DNA from: Phycisphaerae bacterium
Lineage (GTDB): Bacteria; Planctomycetota; Phycisphaerae; Sedimentisphaerales; Anaerobacaceae
Direction: 5' to 3'
Assembly: GCA_030619925.1 (NCBI GenBank)
Contig: JAUXAL010000004.1
Coordinates: 1-64,000 of the forward strand
DNA length: 64,000 nucleotides
How positions within the stretch are numbered: the stretch's first letter is position 1; every line of letters starts with the position of its first letter. A program made the position numbers and the translations under genes. Below are positions 9,172 through 15,857 of this stretch, piece after piece. Below the pieces are notes generated by a model. The model was given only the letters and a program-made list of their open reading frames with translations, did not search any database and had not been told where the DNA came from.

Positions 9172-10014
9172 TTAGTGCTCTTTAAACTTTCTCATCCACT
9201 GGGGCCAATCGCTGGGCTGAACACCGCCGGCTTTGGTCCAGGGGCCGTTTACGTTGAACCGGCGATGCCACTTGAGCCTCCACAACTCCTTAATACCAAC
9301 TCTTCTGACGGACCAATCCATGAAAAGGTGGTTTACAAACGCATTGTGTCGGTCGATGGCGAAGTGCATCATTTCCCTGTTGTAGCCAAGCCATAGACCG
9401 TCGTATTCGGGCGGAATGATGCGGTTAAATTTAGGGTCGAGTGGACCACTGTCATTAGTACGATAGCAAGGCCCGCCTCCTCTCCACATGGCATCTGCGA
9501 AGACCGGTACAAGGGCCGCACCTTTGATGTTTTTGGTCCTCCAGTTCCACGCAGCCGGCCGGCTCTGAATCGCGCTTGTGCCCGCCGGCGGGTCATAAAT
9601 CCAGTTGTTTCCCCCATAGCTGGGTTCTTCACCGCCTCCTATGCTGCCGCTTCCACCTAACGGCATAAAGTAGGTGTGGAACGTGCTGCCCCACTCAGCT
9701 TCATTAAGGTGCCGTTTAGTGGCCGACGGGCACCGGAGAATATCTGTCTTTGTCTGGTACAGAGACCGCAGGCAGATTATCCATTCTCCACGATGCCATC
9801 CAGAGCCACCAACAAGACCTCTGCTGAAATTGCCATTGTTATCATCGCAATACATCGACCAGATAACGCCCCATTGTTTCAGCAAGGCCTGACAGGCCAC
9901 TGTCCTTGCCTGATGCTTTACCCGCTGGAGCGCCGGCATCAATATCGCCATCAATAAGGCAATGATGGCAATAACCACCAATAGCTCAATTAGTGTAAAA
10001 GCTCTTCTCTTCAT
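9172..10014 (-). CDS. Pseudopilin-like protein (prepilin N-terminal methylation motif)
   Basis: 280 residues beginning [19 protein letters not shown], a type IV prepilin signal and transmembrane helix like that of the neighbour at 8051. The C-terminal part contains VNHLFMDWSVRRVGIKELW, the counterpart of the DGH(V/I) motif of this planctomycete family. Tandem paralogy with the 8051 gene and near-identical leaders suggest duplication and shared regulation. Export by prepilin peptidase and a pilus-like or type II secretion assembly is family knowledge. Substrate or partner is unknown. Confidence 0.85.
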   Translation of the reverse strand: MKRRAFTLIELLVVIAIIALLMAILMPALQRVKHQARTVACQALLKQWGVIWSMYCDDNNGNFSRGLVGGSGWHRGEWIICLRSLYQTKTDILRCPSATKRHLNEAEWGSTFHTYFMPLGGSGSIGGGEEPSYGGNNWIYDPPAGTSAIQSRPAAWNWRTKNIKGAALVPVFADAMWRGGGPCYRTNDSGPLDPKFNRIIPPEYDGLWLGYNREMMHFAIDRHNAFVNHLFMDWSVRRVGIKELWRLKWHRRFNVNGPWTKAGGVQPSDWPQWMRKFKEH

Positions 10015-10076
10015 TGCTCTTTTTCCTTTCCGGTAAAAGGTCCGTCACTGGGCTTTAAAAAAATTACTCTATTACT

Positions 10077-10143
10077 CTAAGTGATGCTCCTTTCATATTT
10101 GCTGTCAAAGTAATACGATGCGCACAAGCAGCGTTGTGTTCCG
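10077..10143 (-). promoter_or_regulatory. Conserved leader element upstream of pseudopilin gene (copy B)
   Basis: Second copy of the element described at 8894-8960. The shared block runs from CTAAGTGATG (plus strand) through the segment TTTCATATTTGCTGTCAAA and on into TGCGCA. Confidence 0.6.
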
Positions 10144-10170
10144 TCAATTCCACCTAAACTTCCTTTACAC

Positions 10171-10199
10171 ATTATACTACATCAGGCCGGATATGTCAA
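10171..10199 (-). promoter_or_regulatory. Consensus sigma-70 promoter of the second pseudopilin gene
   Basis: On the minus strand TTGACA (10194-10199) and TATAAT (10171-10176) are exactly 17 bases apart, a full consensus match. The leader before the ATG at 10014 is about 150 nt. Confidence 0.7.
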
Positions 10200-10245
10200 C
10201 CACCATTAGAAATTACACTTTTTTATGTCACCCTGTTGGATGAGG

Positions 10246-10344
10246 TTATATTCCCAGTTCCCGTTTGGCATCGGTGATTTTCTCGATGGCAAAGTCTAAA
10301 TCTTCTTTACTGTGAGCTGCTGATATCTGCGTGCGAATTCGTGC
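10246..10344 (-). pseudogene. kbl: Fragment of kbl (2-amino-3-ketobutyrate CoA ligase), C-terminal end only
   Basis: The minus strand encodes [20 protein letters not shown] followed by EKITDAKRELGI and a stop. This matches the conserved end of Kbl-type alpha-oxoamine synthases (IRxQxSAAHTxExLDxAI). Everything upstream is missing and is replaced by a tdh fragment in another frame, so no product can be made. Confidence 0.6.
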
Positions 10345-10438
10345 AGCGGCCACAGACGATATGTCCCTCGCCGCTGACCAGCTCGCCCAATTCCACATCA
10401 TGTACATTGCTGCCCATTTTCTCGACGGTTCCCACGAG
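10343..10438 (-). pseudogene. tdh: Fragment of tdh (threonine 3-dehydrogenase), internal piece
   Basis: The minus strand reads [20 protein letters not shown] then [12 protein letters not shown], the zinc-binding region typical of L-threonine 3-dehydrogenase ([11 protein letters not shown]). It runs straight into the kbl fragment in a different frame. Threonine dehydrogenase and Kbl act in sequence and are often neighbours, so this is a deletion scar of that operon. Confidence 0.6.
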
Positions 10439-10480
10439 ATAAGTTTGAAGTGCCTAAAATGCCTAAAGTTTGAAACTCAC

Positions 10481-10518
10481 TTTAGCTCACTTTAGGCACT
10501 TTAGCTCACTTTAGGCAC
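10481..10518. repeat. Tandem 19-bp repeat (two units)
   Basis: TTTAGCTCACTTTAGGCAC occurs twice in a row. Partial inverted forms (GTGCCTAAA, TGCCTAAAG) precede it at 10450-10469. Confidence 0.7.
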
Positions 10519-10561
10519 TTCTCTGAGCACAGGTTGCCTCCGGCTGCGCATTAAGAGGCGC

Positions 10562-11305
10562 TTACCATTTTATCTGCTTAAGTTCGTGGGTTTTTTGGTG
10601 GTCGGTCATGTCAGGTGCCAGTGCTGTTATCGTTATAAAGCCTTCCACCAGTGATGTTATATCGGCCGGGGTCTCTTCAGCGAGGCCAGGCTCGCCGGCC
10701 AATTGAAATACCGTTTGACCCTGTTCGTTCTTTTGTCGGATATAATACTCGTCAAAGCCTTTGGTTGATTGAGGTACAACCTTTACGCCTTTTGGCTCGC
10801 CTTTTGATAATAGCGGTATGTTGATATTTATCACATCGCCTTTTCTGACCGGCATAAGTTTTTTCAGGATTTTCGCACAGTACCTGGCGGCTTTGTCAAA
10901 GTCCATTTGCTCTTCGCTGGCCAGGCTCATAGCAACCGCTGGAATTTTTAAGAACGCACCCTCCATCGCAGCGGCAACGGTGCCGGAGTAGTAAACATTT
11001 ATTCCCACATTTGCGCCATTGTTTATGCCGGCAACGAGCAGGTCTATCGGCCCGTCGTGCAGTTGCATAACCGCGAGTTTAACGCAATCGGCGGGGGAGC
11101 CCTGCACGCTAAAACCTGTGAATCGGCCGTTAATGTCAACTTTATTACATACTAATGGCCGAGAATACGTGATGCTGTGGCTGGTGCCCGAGCGGCTCTC
11201 AGCCGGTGCGACAACTGTTACCTCCCCGATCTTGACCAGTTCTTTATAAATTGCCGCCAGGCCCGGAGCAAAAATGCCATCGTCATTTGTCAATAATATT
11301 TGCAT
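10562..11305 (-). CDS. surE: 5'/3'-nucleotidase SurE
   Basis: 247 residues from the ATG at 11305, the usual SurE length. It removes phosphate from nucleoside monophosphates (survival protein, cytoplasm, divalent metal). Metal ligands are visible: D8 and D9 in LLTNDDG, S39 in ESRSGTS and N95 in GINNGAN. A longer frame starts at 11347, but the extra 14 residues are encoded by a dispersed repeat word (TATCAAGCATCCAGTATCAAG), so I reject it. The ribosome binding site is weak. It stands alone between the tdh/kbl relic and the cassette array. Confidence 0.93.
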   Translation of the reverse strand: MQILLTNDDGIFAPGLAAIYKELVKIGEVTVVAPAESRSGTSHSITYSRPLVCNKVDINGRFTGFSVQGSPADCVKLAVMQLHDGPIDLLVAGINNGANVGINVYYSGTVAAAMEGAFLKIPAVAMSLASEEQMDFDKAARYCAKILKKLMPVRKGDVININIPLLSKGEPKGVKVVPQSTKGFDEYYIRQKNEQGQTVFQLAGEPGLAEETPADITSLVEGFITITALAPDMTDHQKTHELKQIKW

Positions 11306-11543
11306 ATCTTGATACTGGATGCTTGATACTCGATTCTCGTTATTCATTGCTCATCTACGAAGCACGAGCTAAATTGTAATTGCTTACAGAGCTTATGTCA
11401 ATGCCGTGTAGGGGCATCCTGTGGATTGACGCCTTCGCTGCATAATATATAATGCTTGATTGTGGAGAAGAATGTAGAATGTAGGGTGGACTTGTAGCCC
11501 ACCAAAATCAAACGGGTTGTGGAACCGGGTATAGATTATTGTC

Positions 11544-11594
11544 ATTCCGCACTTGATGCGGAATCCAGACGAGATACAATATACGAGATACGAA
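11544..11594. repeat. Hairpin plus dispersed repeat words
   Basis: ATTCCGCA-CTTGA-TGCGGAAT (11544-11564) is an 8-bp hairpin of the GTCATTCC...GGAATCC kind common in such genomes. It is followed by GAGATACAATATACGAGATACG, the word family also seen in other gaps and inside lpxK. It abuts the first attC-like site. Confidence 0.5.
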
Positions 11595-11599
11595 AGAAA

Positions 11600-11656
11600 C
11601 CACCGGCTGCACTCGGACGCCGCATGCGCGGCGCCGGTGAGCTTGACATTATGCGG
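11600..11656 (+). other. attC-like site 1 (integron recombination site, degenerate)
   Basis: The left arm GCACTCGGACGCCGC and right arm GCGGCGCCGGTGAGC surround ATGC, followed by CTTGACATTATGCGG. The block GCCGGTGAGCTT (11633-11644) is identical in sites 2 and 3. The ATTATGC at 11648 stands where an attC R' box (GTTRRRY) is expected, with G changed to A. The gene this site once followed is gone. Confidence 0.5.
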
Positions 11657-11702
11657 AAAGGATAAAACCAATAGTCGAAAGGCTTCTGAAAGGAGGTCAC
11701 TA

Positions 11703-12236
11703 ATGGGTTACATGTTATCTTCGTTGGGTAATCTTCCTATAGAGGAGGACGTAACACTATACATCTTTGTTATGAATAGGGGCTTCAAAGGCGGACGATA
11801 TGAAGCGATCGAACAGAACTTTGTAGAGATCGCTAGGCGTATAGGCCCGAACGCAGTTATTGCGAAAGGATTCGAGGAAAACGTCTGGTCTGATGAGCTA
11901 GCACGTAAATATCTAGGCAAGAATTATCAGGAAGTGTTTGGACTGTTGCCTGCCTTGTTAATTACAGATTCGCACCCTTACCGGCTGACTGATGATAGCC
12001 TGCGCCTACTTATTCCTTTGAAAGAGGCGGAAGCTCGCTTTGGAGACTTGGACGCGTTCTTTCGCGCGCTTACAGAGTTTGCTACTAACCGAGATCCAGG
12101 TTTCCTAGAGCTGTTCGTTGAAGAAAAGGATTATCTGGCTGAAGCAAATAGGATCTTTGACGTTAAGCCAAACATATGTGGTATTGGTATCAACCTAAAT
12201 GCACTCGTTGATCGATTACGGGGTACTCAATCATGA
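11703..12236 (+). CDS. Cassette-borne hypothetical protein (177 aa)
   Basis: 177 residues from ATG 11703, chosen because it follows AAAGGAGGTCACTA. A longer upstream frame reads through the attC-like site and is rejected. I recognise no family. The protein is soluble, with the segments VTLYIFVMNRGF, RRIGPNAVIAKGF and LLPALLITD suggesting an alpha/beta fold, and no signal or membrane helix. It sits between attC-like sites 1 and 2 with about 45 bp of 5' and 10 bp of 3' spacer, the layout of an integron gene cassette. Cassette genes are typically orphan proteins, some used in defence or stress; nothing more specific can be claimed. Confidence 0.75.
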   Translation: MGYMLSSLGNLPIEEDVTLYIFVMNRGFKGGRYEAIEQNFVEIARRIGPNAVIAKGFEENVWSDELARKYLGKNYQEVFGLLPALLITDSHPYRLTDDSLRLLIPLKEAEARFGDLDAFFRALTEFATNRDPGFLELFVEEKDYLAEANRIFDVKPNICGIGINLNALVDRLRGTQS

Positions 12237-12241
12237 GTTCC

Positions 12242-12299
12242 TTCTAACGAGTCATGCAGCGGACGTAACAAACCACGGCCGGTGAGCTTTTCGTTCAAT
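12242..12299 (+). other. attC-like site 2
   Basis: It starts six bases after the stop of the 177-aa gene. TTCTAAC (12242-12248) fits an R'' box, then ATGCAGCGGACG (L'' side), a short spacer, GCCGGTGAGCTT (12278-12289, L' side) and GTTCAAT (12293-12299, R' side, imperfect). The order and spacing match attC sites of about 60 bases. Confidence 0.6.
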
Positions 12300-12308
12300 G
12301 ATTAAATT

Positions 12309-12815
12309 ATGGGATTATTTATGGACATCTTTTTTTGGTTAGTTTCTCATCTGCCCAAACTATTTAGTTGGTGGTTGTATTCTCCTAAACGAACAATAAA
12401 AAACGTGGATGTCTCTATATCCGCCCAGGAGGGTACTGTAGAACTCTGGTGCGACAAAATCCAATCCATGTTTAAAGTCATACTTGAATTTAAAAACAAT
12501 AATCCCTTCCCCATTGAAATAGATAGAGTTGAAGCATCTGGTCGACTTCACAATGCTTCAATGAAAGCATTCGATTTATTTGGCGCAAAGCTTGAAAAGA
12601 ACAAGAAGGTGAATCTTTATCCAAGAGGGAAATTAGACGAATCGAGCTTAGCTAAAGTTAATGAAGCTGCCGATGATGAAACACTACGTTTGGAAGTAAA
12701 GGCCATCATCATAAACAAGTATCACTGTATCAGAGACTTCAAACGTAATTTTGATAGATTAATGTGTAAATTCTACAATAAAAAACCGAGACGGTTGCAT
12801 GAGGAGACCACATGA
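12309..12815 (+). CDS. Cassette-borne hypothetical protein with N-terminal membrane segment (168 aa)
   Basis: 168 residues. Residues 3-24 (rich in F, W and L) form a membrane anchor; the rest is a basic, beta-rich domain (VELWCDKIQSMFKVILEFKN) with no recognised family. It resembles a C2- or LEA-like beta-sandwich only in its strand pattern. The start at 12309 has no clear ribosome binding site; ATG 12321 is an alternative. It lies between attC-like sites 2 and 3, and its last codons overlap site 3. The region is more AT-rich than the neighbouring core genes, which fits acquisition. Confidence 0.7.
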   Translation: MGLFMDIFFWLVSHLPKLFSWWLYSPKRTIKNVDVSISAQEGTVELWCDKIQSMFKVILEFKNNNPFPIEIDRVEASGRLHNASMKAFDLFGAKLEKNKKVNLYPRGKLDESSLAKVNEAADDETLRLEVKAIIINKYHCIRDFKRNFDRLMCKFYNKKPRRLHEETT

Positions 12816-12843
12816 CACGCGGCCGGTGAGCTTGACGTTATAC
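12785..12843 (+). other. attC-like site 3
   Basis: GCCGGTGAGCTT (12822-12833) and GTTATAC (12837-12843) give a good L'/R' half. The left half is less clear (TTGCATGAGGAGAC near 12795) and overlaps the 3' end of the preceding gene. The distances between the three GCCGGTGAGCTT blocks (645 and 544 bp) are normal cassette sizes. Confidence 0.55.
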
Positions 12844-12877
12844 GGAAACCATATAAACAATAGTTGGGTATACACCG

Positions 12878-13318
12878 ATGAGAGATGCAATTCTCACATC
12901 TGTACTGACAATTTTTGGTGGTGTCCTAATATTTGTTACAGGTCAAATATTCCTAAAGTTTTTCATTGAGCCTGTTCATCAATTAAGAGCCTACATTGGC
13001 AGAATTACTGATTCACTGATATTCTATGCAAACGTTTATGGAAATCCCGGTTCGCTGAGCATTGAGGAAGCGAAGAAGGCATCTGATGACTTGAGAAAGT
13101 TGGCGAGCGAACTAATGTCCAAGACAGCTGTTATTCCTTGCTATGGTTTCTGGAGTTTTTTAAGAGTGGTTCCACGATTTAGTGACATAAGAGACACTCA
13201 TCGCAACTTGATCGGTCTCTCTAATGGCGTGTTTAATACAGGTAATTCAGGGGATAATGCCAAATGCGTTGAAGAAATAAAAGCAGCCCTAAGCCTTCCC
13301 AAAGAACTATTGCGATAA
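12878..13318 (+). CDS. Cassette-borne hypothetical membrane protein (146 aa)
   Basis: 146 residues: one N-terminal transmembrane helix (about 5-28, VLTIFGGVLIFVTGQIFL) and a cytoplasmic helical domain with LRKLASELMSKT and DTHRNLIGLSNGVFNTG. I recall similar short membrane proteins among integron cassettes and near defence genes, but cannot name a family. It follows attC-like site 3 by 34 bp. No attC is visible after its stop, so this end of the array has either decayed or been rearranged. Confidence 0.7.
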   Translation: MRDAILTSVLTIFGGVLIFVTGQIFLKFFIEPVHQLRAYIGRITDSLIFYANVYGNPGSLSIEEAKKASDDLRKLASELMSKTAVIPCYGFWSFLRVVPRFSDIRDTHRNLIGLSNGVFNTGNSGDNAKCVEEIKAALSLPKELLR

Positions 13319-13656
13319 AGAAACTGGGACACCCACCTATTAATGGCTGTGAACAGTGCACGGAAACACTTGCCTTGCCTAATAATCAAGCCTAGATTTC
13401 ATATCCTTCGACAGGGTTTATCCGCCATAGGCGGACAAGTTTTGCCTTTTACCCTTTGGATTTACACTTCTTCGTGCCTTGGTGGCAATAATCGGAAAAC
13501 CATCGCGCAGCGATACCACAACTTTACACTTTACACTTTGAATTTTTTGACTCCCTCCCTCTGCGTCCTCTGCCTGCACCTGTGAACGCCAAGGTAACGC
13601 AGGCACAGGTGTGCCCTCTGTGGCGAAAAACAAAAACATAAATTGTTAGAATACTA
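13319..13656. other. Gap without a gene
   Basis: Holds dispersed repeat material (CTCTGCGTCCTCTGCC words), copy A of the repeat at 13484-13539, and the imperfect pair GCACCTGTG/CACAGGTGTGC at 13578-13614. No coding signal. Confidence 0.5.
13484..13539. repeat. 56-bp direct repeat, copy A
   Basis: Shares with 14398-14453 a nearly identical block that includes the run CCATCGCGCAGCGATACC and ends in TTTACACTTTACACTTT. Confidence 0.75.
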
Positions 13657-13682
13657 CATAAGTATATATGCATATACTTATG
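13657..13682. promoter_or_regulatory. Operator-like palindrome 1, downstream of arsR
   Basis: A 26-base near-perfect palindrome, CATAAGTATATAT then GCATATACTTATG. It matches the site overlapping the arsR promoter (14015-14042) and a third at 14326-14349. It lies 19 bp beyond the arsR stop. Confidence 0.5.
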
Positions 13683-13700
13683 CAGTACAAACAAACCGCC

Positions 13701-13985
13701 TTAATCATCATCTAATCTTAACAACCCATTTATTGATTTACTTAATCGCGCCAGGTTTTGTCTATCGAGATGATAATAAACGTGGAAGCCTCGCTTCTGC
13801 CACCTCACAATTCCGGCATCTCTTAAAACTCTAAGATGCTGAGATGTTGCCGCCTGCGTTATGCCAAGTGGTGCGGTTAACTCGGTAACACAGAGTGAAC
13901 GACGTTTAAGAAGCTGTACAATATGCACTCTTGCTTCAACCGACAACACCTTAAAAATTCTTGCCAGTCCGGCCGCATTCACCAT
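13701..13985 (-). CDS. ArsR-family winged-helix repressor
   Basis: 94 residues from ATG 13985, picked because GAAGGGAG precedes it by 8 bases; a longer frame to 14018 would start inside the operator. The fold is typical: LARIFKVLSVEARVHIVQLL, recognition helix around QAATSQHLRVLRDAGIV, wing WQKRGFHVYYHL. The arsenic motif ELCVCDL is not present; the region reads SLCVTEL with one cysteine, so the inducer cannot be deduced. A palindrome covers its own promoter, indicating autorepression. No metal exporter or arsenate reductase is adjacent. Confidence 0.9.
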   Translation of the reverse strand: MVNAAGLARIFKVLSVEARVHIVQLLKRRSLCVTELTAPLGITQAATSQHLRVLRDAGIVRWQKRGFHVYYHLDRQNLARLSKSINGLLRLDDD

Positions 13986-14014
13986 AGCAATTCTCCCTTC
14001 TGTTAAAGAGCACT

Positions 14015-14042
14015 CCATAAGTTTATAAGCATATACTTATGG
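14015..14042. promoter_or_regulatory. arsR operator (palindrome)
   Basis: CCATAAGTTTATAA followed by GCATATACTTATGG, a 28-base palindrome that covers the -10 region of the arsR promoter. The position and half-site TAAGTATAT fit an ArsR dimer site. Confidence 0.65.
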
Positions 14043-14062
14043 ATACTTGTGGTAATTGTCAA
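14034..14062 (-). promoter_or_regulatory. arsR promoter
   Basis: On the minus strand TTGACA (14057-14062) and TAAGTA (14034-14039) are 17 bases apart. The -10 box lies within the operator. Confidence 0.5.
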
Positions 14063-14325
14063 GCTTAAAAAGAGCAATCTTAAAAACTTTATATTAGTTG
14101 CGTTTTGTGCGGATTTTCTAATAAAAAGCGCCCCATAAAAATCTGCAGGACGCTTAATATCAAGAACAGTTAAACCTTTGGTTAGCCCCCAAGTTTATCC
14201 TGTTGTGTTGTTTTTCAATGAAAGTGCCAGAGGCTGGCTGCTCATCTCAGTAAATCCGCTCACTAACGGTCTTATCCTCAGACATAAAATCCCAAATCCC
14301 AAAAACATGAATTGTAGAGCACTTA

Positions 14326-14349
14326 ATAAGTATATATGCATACACTTAT
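14326..14349. promoter_or_regulatory. Operator-like palindrome 3
   Basis: ATAAGTATATATGCATACACTTAT (two mismatched positions) is preceded by ACATGAATTGTAGA, which parallels ACATAAATTGTTAGA before palindrome 1. The whole module is therefore duplicated on both sides of arsR. Confidence 0.45.
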
Positions 14350-14397
14350 ATACTGCGCTCTCTGCAGTTAATTTTATTCGTGTCTTAGTGTCTAGAT

Positions 14398-14453
14398 GGC
14401 AAAAATCGAAAAACCATCGCGCAGCGATACCACAACTTTACACTTTACACTTT
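14398..14453. repeat. 56-bp direct repeat, copy B
   Basis: Second copy of the block at 13484-13539, same orientation, 914 bp apart. Confidence 0.75.
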
Positions 14454-14476
14454 TAACTTTTCCCCTTAGATTTTTA

Positions 14477-14505
14477 TTGAACAAATAGGCAAAATTTGGT
14501 ATAAT
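14477..14505 (+). promoter_or_regulatory. Strong sigma-70-like promoter
   Basis: TTGAAC (14477-14482) and TATAAT (14500-14505) are 17 bases apart, with TTGG just before the -10. No reading frame starts downstream for more than 250 bp; a series of hairpins does. Confidence 0.6.
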
Positions 14506-14511
14506 ACAGAT

Positions 14512-14605
14512 ACGATTTGGGGGGTGATTTCCGCCAGGAGCGGGAAGCACGCGGAGAACCGCACGCGAGGGGACAGCAGTTCCAGCTGCCTTATAGGCAG
14601 GTAAA
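14512..14605 (+). ncRNA. Candidate small structured RNA
   Basis: Starting about 7 bases after the -10 box, three hairpins follow closely: TTTCCGC-CAGGA-GCGGGAA (14528-14546, 7 bp with one G-U), GCGG-AGAA-CCGC (14551-14562) and CTGCC-TTATA-GGCAG (14586-14600). The segment is much more GC-rich than its surroundings. No known RNA family is recognised and no terminator T-run is seen, so this remains a proposal. Confidence 0.35.
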
Positions 14606-14743
14606 TTCGTCGCTCGTGACTCGTGGATGGTGGATGTGAGTTCGTTTATTCAAATCATTGGCCAGATTTCTCGACTCCGCTGCGCTTCGCTCGAAATGAC
14701 AACGAAACGGATCCCGGCGCACCGGGAGACTGTTTTATGCAAA

Positions 14744-15070
14744 ACAAAGCCAATTTTTGAAAAAGTCAAATGAATGTAAATCTATATAATACAACGGATT
14801 ATGAAAATAATTCCAATTGGACACTTGGTGAAAACAAACCCAATTCAAACCCAAACAAAGCCAATTTCCGCAAAGCCCAAATGAATGTAAACTCACTTAT
14901 AACAAAGGATTACAGAAAAAAAGATGATTTCGCAGTCCAAAAAAACAAACCCAATTCAAAGCCAATTTAAAATAGAGCCAAAATGAACTTAACCTTCTAT
15001 TCAACAAAGGATTATGAAAATGAACCATGCCTTCGGGCTCCGGGGAAACAAACCCAAACAAAGCCAATTT
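14744..15070. repeat. Degenerate tandem repeat, about 105-110 bp unit, three units
   Basis: Units at about 14744-14854, 14855-14959 and 14960-15070 each contain AAGCCAATTT, then AAATGAATGTAA or AAATGAACTTAA, then ACAAAGGATTA(T/C) (ACAACGGATTA in unit 1), then AACAAACCCAA. One frame of units 1-2 is open and reads TKDYR and NKPNSNP. I recall the same peptide words in many predicted proteins of planctomycete genomes, where they are probably a translated repeat and not a gene. Confidence 0.65.
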
Positions 15071-15149
15071 CAAACGTGGCCTTGCTAAAATGGGTTATTA
15101 CGAGTGAGCACAGTTGAAGTGATAAGTTTAGAATGTAGAATAGGTCATT

Positions 15150-15857
15150 ATGGAAAAATATTCGCCGGATAAGAATTGTATCGTGATGACAAGAGATGAG
15201 GTTCGTGCCTTTGACTCCTGGGCGATAAATACGCTTGGGATACCCGGCATGGTTTTGATGGAAAACGCCGGGCGCAGTTGTGCCGAGCTGATTAAAGATA
15301 AGTTAAAGGATGTTGCCGGTCCGAAGGTTTGCATATTCTGCGGGACTGGAAACAACGGCGGCGACGGGTACGTAATTGCCAGACACCTTATAAACAGTAG
15401 CTTTAAAGTTGTAGTGGTAGTATGCGGCGACCGCAACAAAATCAAAGGCGACGCAAAGCTGAACCTTGATATTTTGGAACGGCTGGGCCGGCGAATCGAA
15501 CGGCTGAATCTAAGAGCCGGTGATATCGGCGGTCAGGTTAAAGCTTTCGCAGCCGATGCCGATATGCTCGTTGACAGTCTGTTCGGCACGGGATTAGGCG
15601 GACAGTTGAGCGATGAGTATAGGCAATTGATAGAAAGCATGAACGCTCAGAGTTGTCCCATTCTGGCGGTGGATATTCCGTCCGGGCTGGATTGTGACAG
15701 CGGCCAGCCGCTCGGCGCAGCTATCAGAGCGAATTATACTGTAACTTTCGTTGCGGTCAAAAAGGGCTTTACATCTGCAGGCGGTGCAGCTGCGTATACG
15801 GGCGAAATCTTCACCGCCTCGATTGGCGTCGAACCAGCTGATGGGACGTCACATTAG
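15150..15857 (+). CDS. nnrE: NAD(P)H-hydrate epimerase (YjeF N-terminal domain)
   Basis: 235 residues, the single-domain form. It interconverts R and S forms of damaged NAD(P)H hydrate so that the dehydratase NnrD can repair them (cytoplasm). Rossmann-like fold with the signature GTGNNGGDGYVIARHL; the acidic ligand region VDSLFGTGLGG and AVDIPSGLDCDSG are conserved. Unlike many bacterial proteins it lacks the fused C-terminal dehydratase domain, and no dehydratase gene is nearby. Its stop codon overlaps that of the convergent gene at 15854. Confidence 0.93.
   Translation: MEKYSPDKNCIVMTRDEVRAFDSWAINTLGIPGMVLMENAGRSCAELIKDKLKDVAGPKVCIFCGTGNNGGDGYVIARHLINSSFKVVVVVCGDRNKIKGDAKLNLDILERLGRRIERLNLRAGDIGGQVKAFAADADMLVDSLFGTGLGGQLSDEYRQLIESMNAQSCPILAVDIPSGLDCDSGQPLGAAIRANYTVTFVAVKKGFTSAGGAAAYTGEIFTASIGVEPADGTSH

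Noticed and set aside
9136..9396. Open frame on the plus strand with a hydrophobic start
   Set aside because: It is the antisense of the second pseudopilin gene, whose family match is clear.
10441..10520. Possible CRISPR remnant from the GCCTAAAG/CTTTAGGC words
   Set aside because: Units are directly tandem and partly inverted, with no unique spacers or cas genes.
11306..11347. 14-residue extension of SurE
   Set aside because: Encoded by a dispersed repeat word; SurE normally starts MxILLTNDDG.
11553..11702. N-terminal extension of the first cassette gene
   Set aside because: It translates a hairpin repeat and the attC-like site; the ATG at 11703 has an ideal ribosome binding site.
14770..14970. 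66-aa open frame
   Set aside because: It is a translated tandem repeat with no ribosome binding site.
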